Assembly (NCBI RefSeq): GCF_003987555.1
Contig: NZ_NGJW01000008.1
Coordinates: 29,663 to 93,662 of the forward strand
Source of the DNA: Vagococcus lutrae
Lineage (GTDB): Bacteria; Bacillota; Bacilli; Lactobacillales; Vagococcaceae
Reading direction: 5' to 3'
Length of the DNA: 64,000 bases
Position 1 is the stretch's first letter; every line of letters begins with the position of its first letter. Shown here piece by piece: positions 1 through 8,366 of the stretch. The notes under the pieces are model-generated. The model ran no database searches. It was not told the DNA's origin and saw only the letters and a program-made list of their open reading frames with translations. The position numbers and the translations under genes were made by a program.

Positions 1-2
1 TA

Positions 3-71
3 GTCAATCAGTCCGAACCGCTTACGGTTTATTATTCTTCTATGGATCAACGTGAGCTATCTCCTTCATAA
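3..71 (+). CDS. C-terminal end of an unidentified protein (partial)
   Basis: A reading frame is open from the left edge (frame starting at base 3) for 22 residues, ending VYYSSMDQRELSPS then TAA at 69-71. A strong bidirectional terminator follows directly, as expected for a real gene end converging on the M23 gene. The fragment is too short to identify, and the frame could be chance. Confidence 0.4.
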   Translation, partial: VNQSEPLTVYYSSMDQRELSPS

Positions 72-80
72 TAAAATAAA

Positions 81-116
81 AAAAGCTCGTTACGTTTCGA
101 TACGTAACGAGCTTTT
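81..116. terminator. bidirectional rho-independent terminator
   Basis: Perfect 14-bp stem, AAAAGCTCGTTACG at 81-94 pairing with 103-116, 8-nt loop, with T-rich tracts on both sides. It serves the M23 gene on the minus strand and whatever enters from the left edge on the plus strand. Confidence 0.9.
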
Positions 117-118
117 TA

Positions 119-1423
119 TTATAATCCTAAATAAGGTGCTGGATTCACAAATCCTGACCAATACGGTGTAGACGCCATTCCAAAGTGCAAGTGAACGCCA
201 GTCGAGTTCCCTGTTGTTCCCATCAGCCCAATCACTGTTCCAGCTGAAACAGATTGTCCTGATGACGCCATGATTTGATTTAAATGTAGGTAATAAGTAT
301 ACATACCATTATCATGTTTAATAATGACATAGTTTCCTGCGCTACCATCAAATCCAGTCATTACAACTGAACCTCCACGTGCAGCAAAAACGCTTTGATT
401 CATACTTCCAGCAAAATCGATACCATCATGATACGTTCCAGCTGTTCCCGTTGGATCAACTCGTGGTCCAAATGGGCTTGTAACGACTAAGCTTGATAAC
501 GGTGATTGATAACCATTACCCGTAGACGGTGCTGGGCTTGGAGCTGGTGTAGATTCTGGCGCCGCTGGTTTTGATTGAGGTGCTGATTCTACTACAGTGT
601 TATTTGACACTGGTGTTGTCTCTGGTGCAACACTTGTTTGTTTTTGTGCCTGTGCTTGTTGTGCAGCTAATGCAGCCGCTTGTTTTTCTGCTTCTGCTCG
701 CGCTTGTGCTTCTTTTGCTTGTCGTTCTCTTTCAAGACGCTCAGCTTCGCGTTTACGCGCTTCGGCTTCTTCTTTTTCTTTTAACAACGCCGCTTTTTTA
801 GACTCTTCATTAGTTAAGCTCGCTGCTACTTCTTTTGCTAAAATAGCTTGGTCATAACGTTTTTCAGTTAAAGACTCTTGTTTACGATTTAGCTCAGCTT
901 GCTTTTGATTAACCGTTTCAATCTTTTCTTCGATTTCTGCTTCTTTTTGTTCCAAAGCTTCTTGGTCACGTTTTTGGTCTTCGACGATTTCTTTGTTAAC
1001 GTTTAAGACTTTCATATAAGCAAGTGATGCTGTCACCGCATCTGAAATATTATCTGCTTCAAAAACAGCGTTAATCAGACTTGATCCGACATCGCTAACC
1101 TGTGCAGAACGTGCTTGATCTTTAATACGTTCCGTTCTTTTTTCAATTGCTGCTTCCAACTGAGCAATTTCTTCACGCAATGTGTTGATTTCTTTTTCTA
1201 ATTTTACTTTTTCAGCTAGTACTTGTGAGATTTCATTTTCTAAATGACTGATTTCACTGTCTAGTTGCTGTAATTCACGTTCAGCTGCTGATTTTTGATT
1301 TTTTAATTCTGTTATTTTATTAGTTGATTCATTAATTTTAGTATCAATGTTATCTGCCGCTACTGTTAAAGGAGTTAATGCTGTAATTGACACTGCAGTA
1401 AATAACGCGATATATTTCTTCAT
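119..1423 (-). CDS. secreted M23 peptidase with PcsB-type coiled-coil N-terminus
   Basis: Predicted secreted peptidoglycan hydrolase of 434 aa. A signal peptide covers about residues 1-22 (cleavage after AVA-type site). A long charged coiled coil runs from about 25 to 250, followed by a Q/A/P/S/T-rich linker to about 305. The C-terminal M23 (LytM) domain has Zn ligands in YHDGIDFAG (H332, D336) and the HLH motif (H411, H413). The coiled coil is clearly related to that of the NlpC/P60 protein at 35.5-36.8 kb, including an IK(D/E)QARS block and an AVF-A block. Coiled coil plus hydrolase domain resembles PcsB/SagA-type division hydrolases, which need FtsEX for activation in streptococci. A WalR-type box upstream fits that role. 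Cleaved bond not determinable here. Confidence 0.9.
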   Translation of the reverse strand: MKKYIALFTAVSITALTPLTVAADNIDTKINESTNKITELKNQKSAAERELQQLDSEISHLENEISQVLAEKVKLEKEINTLREEIAQLEAAIEKRTERIKDQARSAQVSDVGSSLINAVFEADNISDAVTASLAYMKVLNVNKEIVEDQKRDQEALEQKEAEIEEKIETVNQKQAELNRKQESLTEKRYDQAILAKEVAASLTNEESKKAALLKEKEEAEARKREAERLERERQAKEAQARAEAEKQAAALAAQQAQAQKQTSVAPETTPVSNNTVVESAPQSKPAAPESTPAPSPAPSTGNGYQSPLSSLVVTSPFGPRVDPTGTAGTYHDGIDFAGSMNQSVFAARGGSVVMTGFDGSAGNYVIIKHDNGMYTYYLHLNQIMASSGQSVSAGTVIGLMGTTGNSTGVHLHFGMASTPYWSGFVNPAPYLGL

Positions 1424-1465
1424 AGTTAGCTATACCTCTTCTTTTCCTTTTATTCGACACTAACT

Positions 1466-1509
1466 ACTATATCACGTCCACTACTTCACCAAGTTACATT
1501 CAGATTACA
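1466..1509 (-). promoter_or_regulatory. extended -10 promoter with WalR (VicR)-type box
   Basis: On the minus strand TGATATAGT (hexamer at 1466-1471) is an extended -10. Upstream, at 1493-1509, lies TGTAAT-N5-TGTAAC, an exact match to the WalR direct-repeat consensus TGTWAH-N5-TGTWAH, placed where a -35 would be. This suggests control of the M23 gene by the cell-wall two-component system WalRK. Confidence 0.65.
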
Positions 1510-1557
1510 TTTTTTTGTTATTTTTAACACTTTGTAACATCTTGTTTTATATGTCCG

Positions 1558-2949
1558 TTAAAAACCATTATTTTTAGAAACTTCATTAAACCAATATCCA
1601 GACTTTTTAATCGTGCGTTGACCGTTATTTTCTAAATCAACTGAAATAAAACCGTAACGATTTTTATACGCATTCATCCAAGACCAGTTATCCATGCACG
1701 TCCACATGTGATAGCCTTTGCACGCACTTCCTTCTTGTATTGCTTGATGAACATATCGCAGATGTTCACTAACAAATTCAATACGGTAATCATCTTCTAT
1801 CTCGCCTTTTTCATTAATAAAACGTTCTTCGTTTTCCACTCCCATACCGTTTTCAGAAATGTAACAAGGGATGTTTCCATAATGATCTCGTAAGTTAATT
1901 AATATATCATAAATACCTTTTTCATAAATTTCCCAACCACGATAGGGATTCATTTTTTTACCAGGCATGTCGTACATATCAAAAAAATCATCCGGCATAG
2001 GTGTCTTATCATTCGTCACAGGAGATTCTTTTTTCTTTATACGTCTCGGCTGATAATAATTAATCCCTAATAGGTCGATCGTATTTTCTTTTATCACAGT
2101 CAGCTCATCTGCGGTGTAGTCTGGTAATATATCTAATTCTTTAATAATAGATATTAAATCTTGTGGATATTCTCCTTTAATCGCAGGCTCTAAGAAAGAA
2201 CGATTGAAAAAAGCATCGGCAATAGAAGCTGCTTTCACATCTTCTGGATCTTCTGGATTACGTGGATAGCTCGGGGTTAGATTTAAAATAATCCCGATTT
2301 CCCCCTCACAGGATAACTGACGAAAACGTTCAATGGCTTTGGCACTTGCCAACGCTTCATGATAAGCAACTTGCACGGCTTCTTTCATATTAACGTGATT
2401 TGGATAGTGAAATTGATATAAATAGCCACCCTCTACAGGAACAATTGGTTCATTATGAGTGAACCATTTCGTCACCTTATCACCAAATAATTTAAAGCAA
2501 GTTTCTGCATAATTTGCATAGGCTTCTACGGTTTCTTTATTGAGCCAACCGCCTTTTTCCTGTAAAGCCATAGGCATGTCAAAGTGATATAAGTTAACAA
2601 ATGGTTCAATATCGTTTGCAAGCAACTCATTGAAATAATCACGATAAAATGCTATTGCTTTTGGATTTGGTTCGCCAGTTCCTTCTGGGAAAAGTCTGCT
2701 CCACTGTATCGATGTGCGAAATGTATTATGTCCAGTTTGTTTCATTAATTGGATATCTTCTTTGTAATAGGATAAAACATTGGAAGTTATTTCTGGTCCG
2801 ACTTGGTTGAAAAATTTTTCTGGTTCTTGTTGATACCAATAATCCCAAATACTATCTCCTTTGCCGTCACCTTCATGTCGACCTTCAGTTTGAGGACCAC
2901 TTGCCGCAGACCCCCACCAAAAATCTTTCGGAAATTGATACGTTGTCAT
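1558..2949 (-). CDS. 6-phospho-beta-glucosidase (GH1)
   Basis: Cytoplasmic GH1 enzyme of 463 aa, expected to hydrolyse phosphorylated beta-glucosides brought in by a PTS. The fold signature FPKDFWWGSAASGPQTEG starts at residue 6. The acid/base Glu is in HNEP (E167) and the nucleophile in YISENGMG (E366). The C-terminal KKSGYWFNEV stretch resembles the phosphate-recognition tail of 6-phospho-glycosidases. I chose the ATG at 2949 (MTTYQF) because AAAGGA precedes it by about 8 nt; an upstream in-frame start would add 12 residues. Divergent from a GntR regulator across an 85-bp palindrome-bearing gap. No PTS gene is adjacent, so the substrate is inferred from family only. Confidence 0.92.
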   Translation of the reverse strand: MTTYQFPKDFWWGSAASGPQTEGRHEGDGKGDSIWDYWYQQEPEKFFNQVGPEITSNVLSYYKEDIQLMKQTGHNTFRTSIQWSRLFPEGTGEPNPKAIAFYRDYFNELLANDIEPFVNLYHFDMPMALQEKGGWLNKETVEAYANYAETCFKLFGDKVTKWFTHNEPIVPVEGGYLYQFHYPNHVNMKEAVQVAYHEALASAKAIERFRQLSCEGEIGIILNLTPSYPRNPEDPEDVKAASIADAFFNRSFLEPAIKGEYPQDLISIIKELDILPDYTADELTVIKENTIDLLGINYYQPRRIKKKESPVTNDKTPMPDDFFDMYDMPGKKMNPYRGWEIYEKGIYDILINLRDHYGNIPCYISENGMGVENEERFINEKGEIEDDYRIEFVSEHLRYVHQAIQEGSACKGYHMWTCMDNWSWMNAYKNRYGFISVDLENNGQRTIKKSGYWFNEVSKNNGF

Positions 2950-3014
2950 GTTCATCATCCTTTCTATACGATTATCATAAACCACATTTATAAAAAGAGC
3001 AATCTTTCAATAAT

Positions 3015-3030
3015 AAAAGACTAGTCTTTT
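3015..3030. promoter_or_regulatory. candidate GntR/HutC operator between GH1 gene and its regulator
   Basis: Perfect 16-bp palindrome AAAAGACTAGTCTTTT in the divergent intergenic region. On the minus strand it lies between a TTGATA -35 (3031-3036) and an AT-rich -10, so binding would block the GH1 promoter. Confidence 0.65.
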
Positions 3031-3084
3031 TATCAACTTGTCTATTCTTTTATTTTTAGCTATACTTTGGAAGAGGTGATTTCA

Positions 3085-3798
3085 TTGACAAAGTACGAAC
3101 AAATCGCTGATATTATCCGCGAACGAATCAAAAAGAATGAGTATCCTGTTCACTCACAATTACCGAAACAAAGTTTATTAGCGGAAGAATTTTCTGCAAG
3201 TAGAGAAACGATTAAAAAAGCGATAGACCTTCTTACGATGGAAGGCCTTGTTTACGCTCAGCGTGGTTCTGGAACGGTCGTTTTAAATCGACCATTTTCT
3301 CAAAAAGAAGCATCACCTGCTACAGAGTATTACGGGTTAACGGCGCTTATGGAAAAAGAAGAACGTTCGGTCGATAGTGATATTATTTTATTTGATGTCA
3401 CATTTCCTAATCAACACATTCAAGAAAAACTACACATCACATCCACTCAAGCCGTTTATCACATCATTCGCTTACGTCGTGTAGATAATCAACCCTACAT
3501 CTTAGAACATATTTATATGCCCGTTCACTTAGTGCCACATTTAACAGAAGACATTTTAAAACAATCTATTTATGACTATCTGAAAAACGAGTTAGACTTA
3601 AAATTTGCAGGTGCCTACCGCATGATTCAAGCAGATAAAAGTGACTCGTTTGATCAAAGCTATCTAAATTGCGAGGTAACCGACCCTATTTTAGAAGTGG
3701 AACAAGTTGTCTACTTGAAAAACGGACAATTACTCGAGTATTCTCGCAGCCGCAATCGCTTTGATGTGCGTGGCTATTCTGTCTTAGACTTACAATAA
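3085..3798 (+). CDS. GntR/HutC-family repressor (BglR-like)
   Basis: About 237 aa. An N-terminal winged HTH (YEQIADIIRERI, then SRETIKKAIDLL as recognition helix, then QRGSGTVV wing) covers residues 1-70. A UTRA effector domain with LEVEQVVYLKNGQLLEYSRSR near the C-terminus follows. TTG at 3085 is preferred because GAGGTGAT (3073-3080) sits at correct spacing; an earlier TTG at 3067 overlaps that site. It probably represses the divergent 6-phospho-beta-glucosidase and itself, relieved by a phosphorylated beta-glucoside (inference). Confidence 0.88.
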   Translation: MTKYEQIADIIRERIKKNEYPVHSQLPKQSLLAEEFSASRETIKKAIDLLTMEGLVYAQRGSGTVVLNRPFSQKEASPATEYYGLTALMEKEERSVDSDIILFDVTFPNQHIQEKLHITSTQAVYHIIRLRRVDNQPYILEHIYMPVHLVPHLTEDILKQSIYDYLKNELDLKFAGAYRMIQADKSDSFDQSYLNCEVTDPILEVEQVVYLKNGQLLEYSRSRNRFDVRGYSVLDLQ

Positions 3799-4143
3799 AA
3801 ACAGTTGGTCTCTAAAAAAGAGAAGGTATAATTTAGGCTCTATAATTTAAAGGACTGATGAATCAAATAAATGATTCATCAGCCCTTTTTTAATTTTCTT
3901 AATTTTAGGTATTAAAAAGCATACCGTTCTCCTATATGATTAATTTACTATAAAAACAAACAGGAGACGATATGCTCATTTCAAACGATATCAATCTTTG
4001 CTCAAGTTAAACGATTAGTCACAGATATGAATGTGGGTTACTTCCACTTCACCAGTAATGTCTTCCTGTCAGCAAAGGTTTATATCGATTGCTTTTATGT
4101 GAGCTCATTTTGCATTATCAAGTCTCTTTGCCAAGGAGCTGTT
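3799..4143. other. gene-free stretch with IS-end-like hairpin and possible element remnant
   Basis: No intact gene. It starts with GGCTCTATAATTTAAAGG near 3836, resembling the ISL3 end seen at 63649, leading into the hairpin terminator at 3851. Farther on, an imperfect inverted repeat (AGCATACCGTTCTCCT near 3918-3933; its mate CAGGAGACGATATGCT at 3961-3976) flanks a short AT-rich spacer. The plus-strand frame near 4027-4305 runs antisense into the phosphodiesterase gene and looks like chance. The stretch may be a decayed element. Confidence 0.4.
3851..3890 (+). terminator. hairpin terminator (GGACTGATGAATCA element)
   Basis: GGACTGATGAATCA pairs with TGATTCATCAGCCC across a 6-nt loop (one mismatch), followed by six Ts. 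It would stop transcription of the GntR gene. Nearly the same sequence recurs at 9362, and its core at 63664. Confidence 0.75.
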
Positions 4144-4953
4144 TTAGATATTATTTTTCATATCAACTCTAGCAATGGTTTTTCCTGTGAAATAATTTTC
4201 AGATATTTGTTTTTTAACCACACCATGTTCAATCTGGTAAATATTATATCCATACTTTTGTTCAAATCTTACCCAACCATCTCCCTCGTCTTCTCCCACA
4301 AATGACATTCCATTCACCGTAAAATAAGGAATTCCGTGAATATCTCCATTAAAAATATGATGAGTATGACCATTAACAAAAGAAGAAATGGAGTATCCTC
4401 TAATTAGATTTATTAATCTGTTCGATTCTGGTAAAACAGGAGTACTACTTTGTTTTTTTAGTATATGGTGGTGTGTCATTAATATAACTGGTTTATCTTT
4501 GCACGTATTTAATTGTTTTTCTAACCAATTAAACTGGTCATCTGACATACTTCCATCAGCTAAACCATATACCGAACTATCAAATGAAATCAAATAAAAA
4601 TCTTCAAATGTTTCGACTAGATTATAAGGGTCATTAGAGGGCGTTTTGTCTAGCCAACCTTTATAAAAATTTTCTTTAATATCATGATTGCCTAGTGTCA
4701 CAATAATTTTTATATCCGGAACTTGCTCTTTAAACCATTTTTTTAAGTAGACATAGTCTTCAACACTACCATCTTCTGTTAGATCCCCACTAATTAGCAA
4801 CAAGTCAATTTGTCGCTTTTTTTCCGCTTCTTTTAAACATTTTTCTAAATGAATAAGCGGATTATCCATTTTATAAATCATCCCTTTATATCTTGTTGAA
4901 TCCATCTTATCATTTTGACAATAATGTATATCTGAAATATGTAGTATATTCAT
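4144..4953 (-). CDS. calcineurin-like phosphodiesterase (GpdQ/CpdA type)
   Basis: 269-aa metallophosphoesterase with all five family motifs: D8-x-H10, GD57, G-N89-H90-D, H161 in the HHH block and GH196-x-H198. Length and motif spacing fit the class III phosphodiesterase group containing GpdQ (glycerophosphodiesterase) and CpdA (cAMP phosphodiesterase). No signal peptide, so cytoplasmic. Its ATG directly abuts the phnE2 stop, making it the last gene of the phn-type operon. Inference: it hydrolyses the phosphoester or phosphonate ester that the transporter imports. The actual substrate is unknown. Confidence 0.85.
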   Translation of the reverse strand: MNILHISDIHYCQNDKMDSTRYKGMIYKMDNPLIHLEKCLKEAEKKRQIDLLLISGDLTEDGSVEDYVYLKKWFKEQVPDIKIIVTLGNHDIKENFYKGWLDKTPSNDPYNLVETFEDFYLISFDSSVYGLADGSMSDDQFNWLEKQLNTCKDKPVILMTHHHILKKQSSTPVLPESNRLINLIRGYSISSFVNGHTHHIFNGDIHGIPYFTVNGMSFVGEDEGDGWVRFEQKYGYNIYQIEHGVVKKQISENYFTGKTIARVDMKNNI

Positions 4954-5736
4954 CTATCTCAATTTCCTTCTTATCATTCCTGTCATTAAATCTAATGTAA
5001 ATACAGTTAAAATAACACCTAACAAAATAATACTTACCTTTTCCCAACTACGTGTTTGGATTGCAAAAATGAGTGGCGCCCCGACTCCACCAGCTCCAAC
5101 CAATCCTAAAGTAGCTGCACTTCGAACAGCTATTTCAAAGTGATTTAAAGAAAGTGAGCTGTAGATTGCTATCAAGGTTGGTATTCTAACAAAAAATAGA
5201 GTTTGCCAAAAGTTAGCTCCTATTGCTTCGGCTTCTTCGATTAATTTTTCATCCATCGCTTCTAATTCTTCAGTGTACAACTTACCTAACATACCAATAT
5301 GATGAACACCAATAGCCATAACTCCAGCAAATGGTCCTGGTCCCACAACTTTAACGAAGATAATCGCAAAAACCAGCTCTGGAAATGCTCTTAAAATATT
5401 TAAAATAAATTTACCTACAAATGGTACAACTCCAAAATTTTTCCACAGGTTAAAAGCACTTAATAAAGTAAATGGGATAGCCAGTATAGTCCCAATTGTT
5501 GTTCCTAAAAAAGCAATACCCATTGTTAAAAAAAGCAAGCTAATTAAATCTTCTCCACTACCATCATAGACAAAAGACCAATCTGGGTGACTAAGTCCTT
5601 TTAAAACATCTAAGCCCATTGATAATGAAAAAGTACTTAAACCTGAATAGTCAATACTTATTGCTGAATAAGCTAGAAGGACTCCTAAAACACTTAGAAA
5701 GAAAACTGTTTTTTTACTTATCTCGTTAATCATCAT
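4954..5736 (-). CDS. phnE: phosphonate-type ABC transporter permease (PhnE, second copy)
   Basis: 260-aa membrane protein with about six hydrophobic segments and a binding-protein-dependent permease EAA-type loop (EEAEAIGANFWQTLFFVRIP). It overlaps the end of phnE1 by 4 nt (ATGA), typical translational coupling. Two PhnE-type permeases presumably form the heterodimeric channel. Substrate class is inferred from family. Confidence 0.9.
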   Translation of the reverse strand: MMINEISKKTVFFLSVLGVLLAYSAISIDYSGLSTFSLSMGLDVLKGLSHPDWSFVYDGSGEDLISLLFLTMGIAFLGTTIGTILAIPFTLLSAFNLWKNFGVVPFVGKFILNILRAFPELVFAIIFVKVVGPGPFAGVMAIGVHHIGMLGKLYTEELEAMDEKLIEEAEAIGANFWQTLFFVRIPTLIAIYSSLSLNHFEIAVRSAATLGLVGAGGVGAPLIFAIQTRSWEKVSIILLGVILTVFTLDLMTGMIRRKLR

Positions 5737-6512
5737 GCCAGTGTTCTCCTCACTTTTCCACTTATTTTATCAACAATTACAACAGATACTAAGATAGTTA
5801 AGATAATAATCGAAACTCTTTCGTACATCATTAAAGCCATAGAAGAATTTAATATAACACCAATGCCACCTGCTCCTAAATAACCAAGCACAGTTGAAGC
5901 TCTAACATTGACTTCAAAGGCGTAAAAAGCGTAACTAGCAAACTGGCTGAAAACTTGAGGTGCAATTGCCCAAACTGCCATTTGTGTTCTTGTTGATCCG
6001 ACTGCAAGTTGAGCTTCTATTGGTTCAAAATCAATCGTTTCAATAGCTTGAAACAGTAATTGAGAAACCATTCCAAATGTGAATATAGTAATGGTTATGA
6101 CACCAGTTGCTTCACCTATGCCAAAAACAGCTACTAAAAGAGCTGCTAGTAAAAGAGTTGGTATAGTTCTAATAATTCCTAAAATAGATCTAAAAACAAC
6201 AGAGATGTATTTGTTTCCTGTAACAACTGGAGTGGCTAAAAAACTAATAGGGACTGCTACTAATAATCCTAGAAAAGTTCCTAATAAAGACATTTGTAAA
6301 GTCTTTATTAGAGGAACAATTAATTTAGAAAAGTAGGCGAAATCTGGGTGGATTAATCGTGATAAGAAAACAACAATTTGATTTGAATTCGTAAAGACTT
6401 GTTTAAAATCGGCATTTGTTATGATCCGACTGAATTGAAATAATAATAGTAATACAATAATTGTTATTAGATTTTTATGCCATTTAAAGTGAACTGTATC
6501 TTTAATTTTCAC
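5733..6512 (-). CDS. phnE: phosphonate-type ABC transporter permease (PhnE, first copy)
   Basis: 259 aa if started at the GTG at 6512, which follows AAGGGG by 6 nt and overlaps the phnC stop by 11 nt; that length matches PhnE2 and the family. A longer open frame reaches 6572 but would overlap phnC by 71 nt. About six membrane segments; the EAA-type loop is IEAQLAVGSTRTQMAVWAIAP. Partner of the following PhnE in the membrane channel. Confidence 0.88.
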   Translation of the reverse strand: MKIKDTVHFKWHKNLITIIVLLLLFQFSRIITNADFKQVFTNSNQIVVFLSRLIHPDFAYFSKLIVPLIKTLQMSLLGTFLGLLVAVPISFLATPVVTGNKYISVVFRSILGIIRTIPTLLLAALLVAVFGIGEATGVITITIFTFGMVSQLLFQAIETIDFEPIEAQLAVGSTRTQMAVWAIAPQVFSQFASYAFYAFEVNVRASTVLGYLGAGGIGVILNSSMALMMYERVSIIILTILVSVVIVDKISGKVRRTLA

Positions 6513-7275
6513 TGATATCCCCTTGCCTTTCATCAAAGATACTTTGTCCATATATTTTTTCGAGTCGCTCATCTGTCAACTCACTTGGCACGCCATCAAA
6601 AACAATTTCACCGGCTTTTAAGGCTATTATGCGAGTAGAATAATCTCTAGCAAGTGAAATTGAGTGTAAATTGATTAAAATAGTTTTATTTAAAGTCTGA
6701 TTGATTTCTTTCAAATCATCCATCACTTTTTGTGTTGTGATAGGATCTAGTGATGAAACAGGTTCATCAGCCAAAATCAATGGTGCTTGCTGAACTAATG
6801 CTCTTGCAATCAGCACACGCTGTTGTTGTCCACCACTTAATTCATCACTTCTTGCATGCAATTTATCTAACAGACCAACATTTGTTAAAGCATTAACAGT
6901 TCGCTCATAATCTTCTTTTGTAAATAAACCCAAAATACTTTTAAGTGTACCGTAATAACCTAAACGACCTGATAAGACATTTTTTTGGACGGTACTTCTT
7001 TTAATCAGATTAAAATGTTGTGAAATCAAGCCGATTTCTCGTCTTATTTCTCGCAATTCTTTTTTACTCGCACACGTAATCGAACGATTGTTTACTTTAA
7101 TCTCACCTGTTGTAATAGACTCTAAACGATTAACAGCACGCAGTAAGGTGCTTTTCCCAGCTCCACTTAATCCAATAATAGATACAAATTCTCCTTTATT
7201 AATTCTCAAATTAATATTTCGAAGTCCTTTTACTCCATTAGGATAGGTTTTTGAGACATTTTCAAAAACAATCAT
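6502..7275 (-). CDS. phnC: phosphonate-type ABC transporter ATPase (PhnC)
   Basis: 257-aa ATPase. Walker A GLSGAGKST at 35-43, signature LSGGQQQR, Walker B ILADEP followed by SSLDP, and an H-loop in INLHS. I start at ATG 7275 (MIVFENV), with GGGTGAT just upstream; the in-frame ATG at 7287 overlaps that ribosome site. Energises import by the two PhnE permeases. The PhnC family also includes phosphite and other P-compound importers. Confidence 0.92.
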   Translation of the reverse strand: MIVFENVSKTYPNGVKGLRNINLRINKGEFVSIIGLSGAGKSTLLRAVNRLESITTGEIKVNNRSITCASKKELREIRREIGLISQHFNLIKRSTVQKNVLSGRLGYYGTLKSILGLFTKEDYERTVNALTNVGLLDKLHARSDELSGGQQQRVLIARALVQQAPLILADEPVSSLDPITTQKVMDDLKEINQTLNKTILINLHSISLARDYSTRIIALKAGEIVFDGVPSELTDERLEKIYGQSIFDERQGDISEN

Positions 7276-7297
7276 TTTATCACCCATTTCTTTATAT

Positions 7298-7333
7298 AAA
7301 GAGCCATGAACGAAAAAGTGTCCGTGGCTCTTT
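7298..7333 (-). terminator. intercistronic hairpin between phnD and phnC
   Basis: AAAGAGCCA (7298-7306) pairs with TGGCTCTTT (7325-7333). On the minus strand the stem is followed by TTTATATAAAG, only a weak T tract. It probably acts as an attenuator or mRNA 3' stabiliser giving more binding protein than ATPase, common in binding-protein operons. Confidence 0.6.
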
Positions 7334-7344
7334 GTTTAGTCTTT

Positions 7345-8274
7345 TTATTCTGATGCTTTTTCTATGTATTCATGAATCGTGTCATAAGCTGATTCAGCTG
7401 ATTCTTCATATCCTTTATGGCTCCACAAAGTCATTGCTTCAGCACCTTTTTCGTCATCTTTCATTTTTAAGAACGCTTCTTTAACTTGTTCTTTTAATTT
7501 GGCATCCATTGATGGCTGTACAGCTATAGCATCATTTGGAATATCTCCTTCAGTTAAGTATAAAACACGTAATTCTTTAAACAAATCTTTATCCACAAAT
7601 GCTGAAGCAAAAACATTTCTTGCTCCCTCAAATACAAACGCTGCATCCATTTGACCGTTTAAAACTGCTGTTATTTCACTCGGAATATCATTAACTGTTG
7701 TTAAAGTTGATTCTATTGTCGGGTCAACACCAGCGTGTCTCATTTCAGCTACTGGATAAATATAACCACTCGCGGAATTTGGACTTAGTGTCGCAATTTT
7801 TTTGCCTTTTAAGTCTTCCAATTCCATAATATCACTATCTGCTTTAACTAAAACTTCACCTTTAAATGTATTGGTTAACTTACCATCGATTGGTAAACCT
7901 GTTTCTAAATCCATATCTCCAATTTGAGAAGTAAGAAGAGCTTCTGCAGCGTTTATGTCTCTTGCTTGTACATAAGCTGCTGGTGGCATAATCCCAATAT
8001 CAACTTGACCAGACGCCATTGCTTCTACAATGGTTGAATAATCTGTTGCTAAGGTTACTGTCACTTCTTTGTCTAACGCTTTTGATAAATACTCAGCAAA
8101 GGGTTTGGCTTTAGCTTCCATTGAACCATCATTATTTGTTGGTACAAATTGAACGGCTAGGCTTTCTTTTTTAGTACTTTCAGTATCCTTCTTGTTAGTT
8201 TCTACCCCACAACTAGCTAATAAACCAACTGTTAATAGACTTAGTGCTACTATTGCTAATTTTTTAAAACTCAT
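7345..8274 (-). CDS. phnD: phosphonate-type ABC transporter substrate-binding lipoprotein (PhnD)
   Basis: 309 aa with a lipoprotein signal peptide ending in the lipobox LLASC, so anchored outside the membrane. The rest is a PhnD-like type II periplasmic binding fold (AVQFVPTNNDGSMEAKAKPFAEYL; GQVDIGIMPPAAYVQA; LKGKKIATLSPNSASGYIYP). First gene of the operon, with AGGAGGAG upstream. No C-P lyase, phosphonatase or phosphite dehydrogenase gene is in the window, so the ligand could be phosphonate, phosphite or a small phosphodiester. Confidence 0.92.
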   Translation of the reverse strand: MSFKKLAIVALSLLTVGLLASCGVETNKKDTESTKKESLAVQFVPTNNDGSMEAKAKPFAEYLSKALDKEVTVTLATDYSTIVEAMASGQVDIGIMPPAAYVQARDINAAEALLTSQIGDMDLETGLPIDGKLTNTFKGEVLVKADSDIMELEDLKGKKIATLSPNSASGYIYPVAEMRHAGVDPTIESTLTTVNDIPSEITAVLNGQMDAAFVFEGARNVFASAFVDKDLFKELRVLYLTEGDIPNDAIAVQPSMDAKLKEQVKEAFLKMKDDEKGAEAMTLWSHKGYEESAESAYDTIHEYIEKASE

Positions 8275-8338
8275 TTTCTCCTCCTATGGAAATATCGTTA
8301 TGTTACATTTACAGAATAACAAGATTTCTCTTTTTTTA

Positions 8339-8355
8339 AAATGACATACGTCACA
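8339..8355. promoter_or_regulatory. CRP/FNR-type operator upstream of phnD
   Basis: AATGA-CATACG-TCACA matches the CRP layout TGTGA-N6-TCACA perfectly in one arm and in 3 of 5 bases in the other. Its centre is 41.5 bp upstream of the start expected from the phnD extended -10 at 8313-8318, the class II activator position. The likely ligand is the divergent Crp-like protein. Confidence 0.55.
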
Positions 8356-8366
8356 TTTATTGCAGT

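Noticed and set aside
571..857. Plus-strand open frames inside the M23 gene
   Set aside because: Antisense shadows of the low-complexity coiled-coil and linker codons; no ribosome site and no plausible protein.
3067..3084. Upstream TTG start for the GntR gene
   Set aside because: It overlaps the ribosome binding site of the better-placed TTG at 3085.
4027..4305. 92-codon plus-strand frame
   Set aside because: Half of it is antisense to the phosphodiesterase gene; composition looks random and there is no ribosome site.
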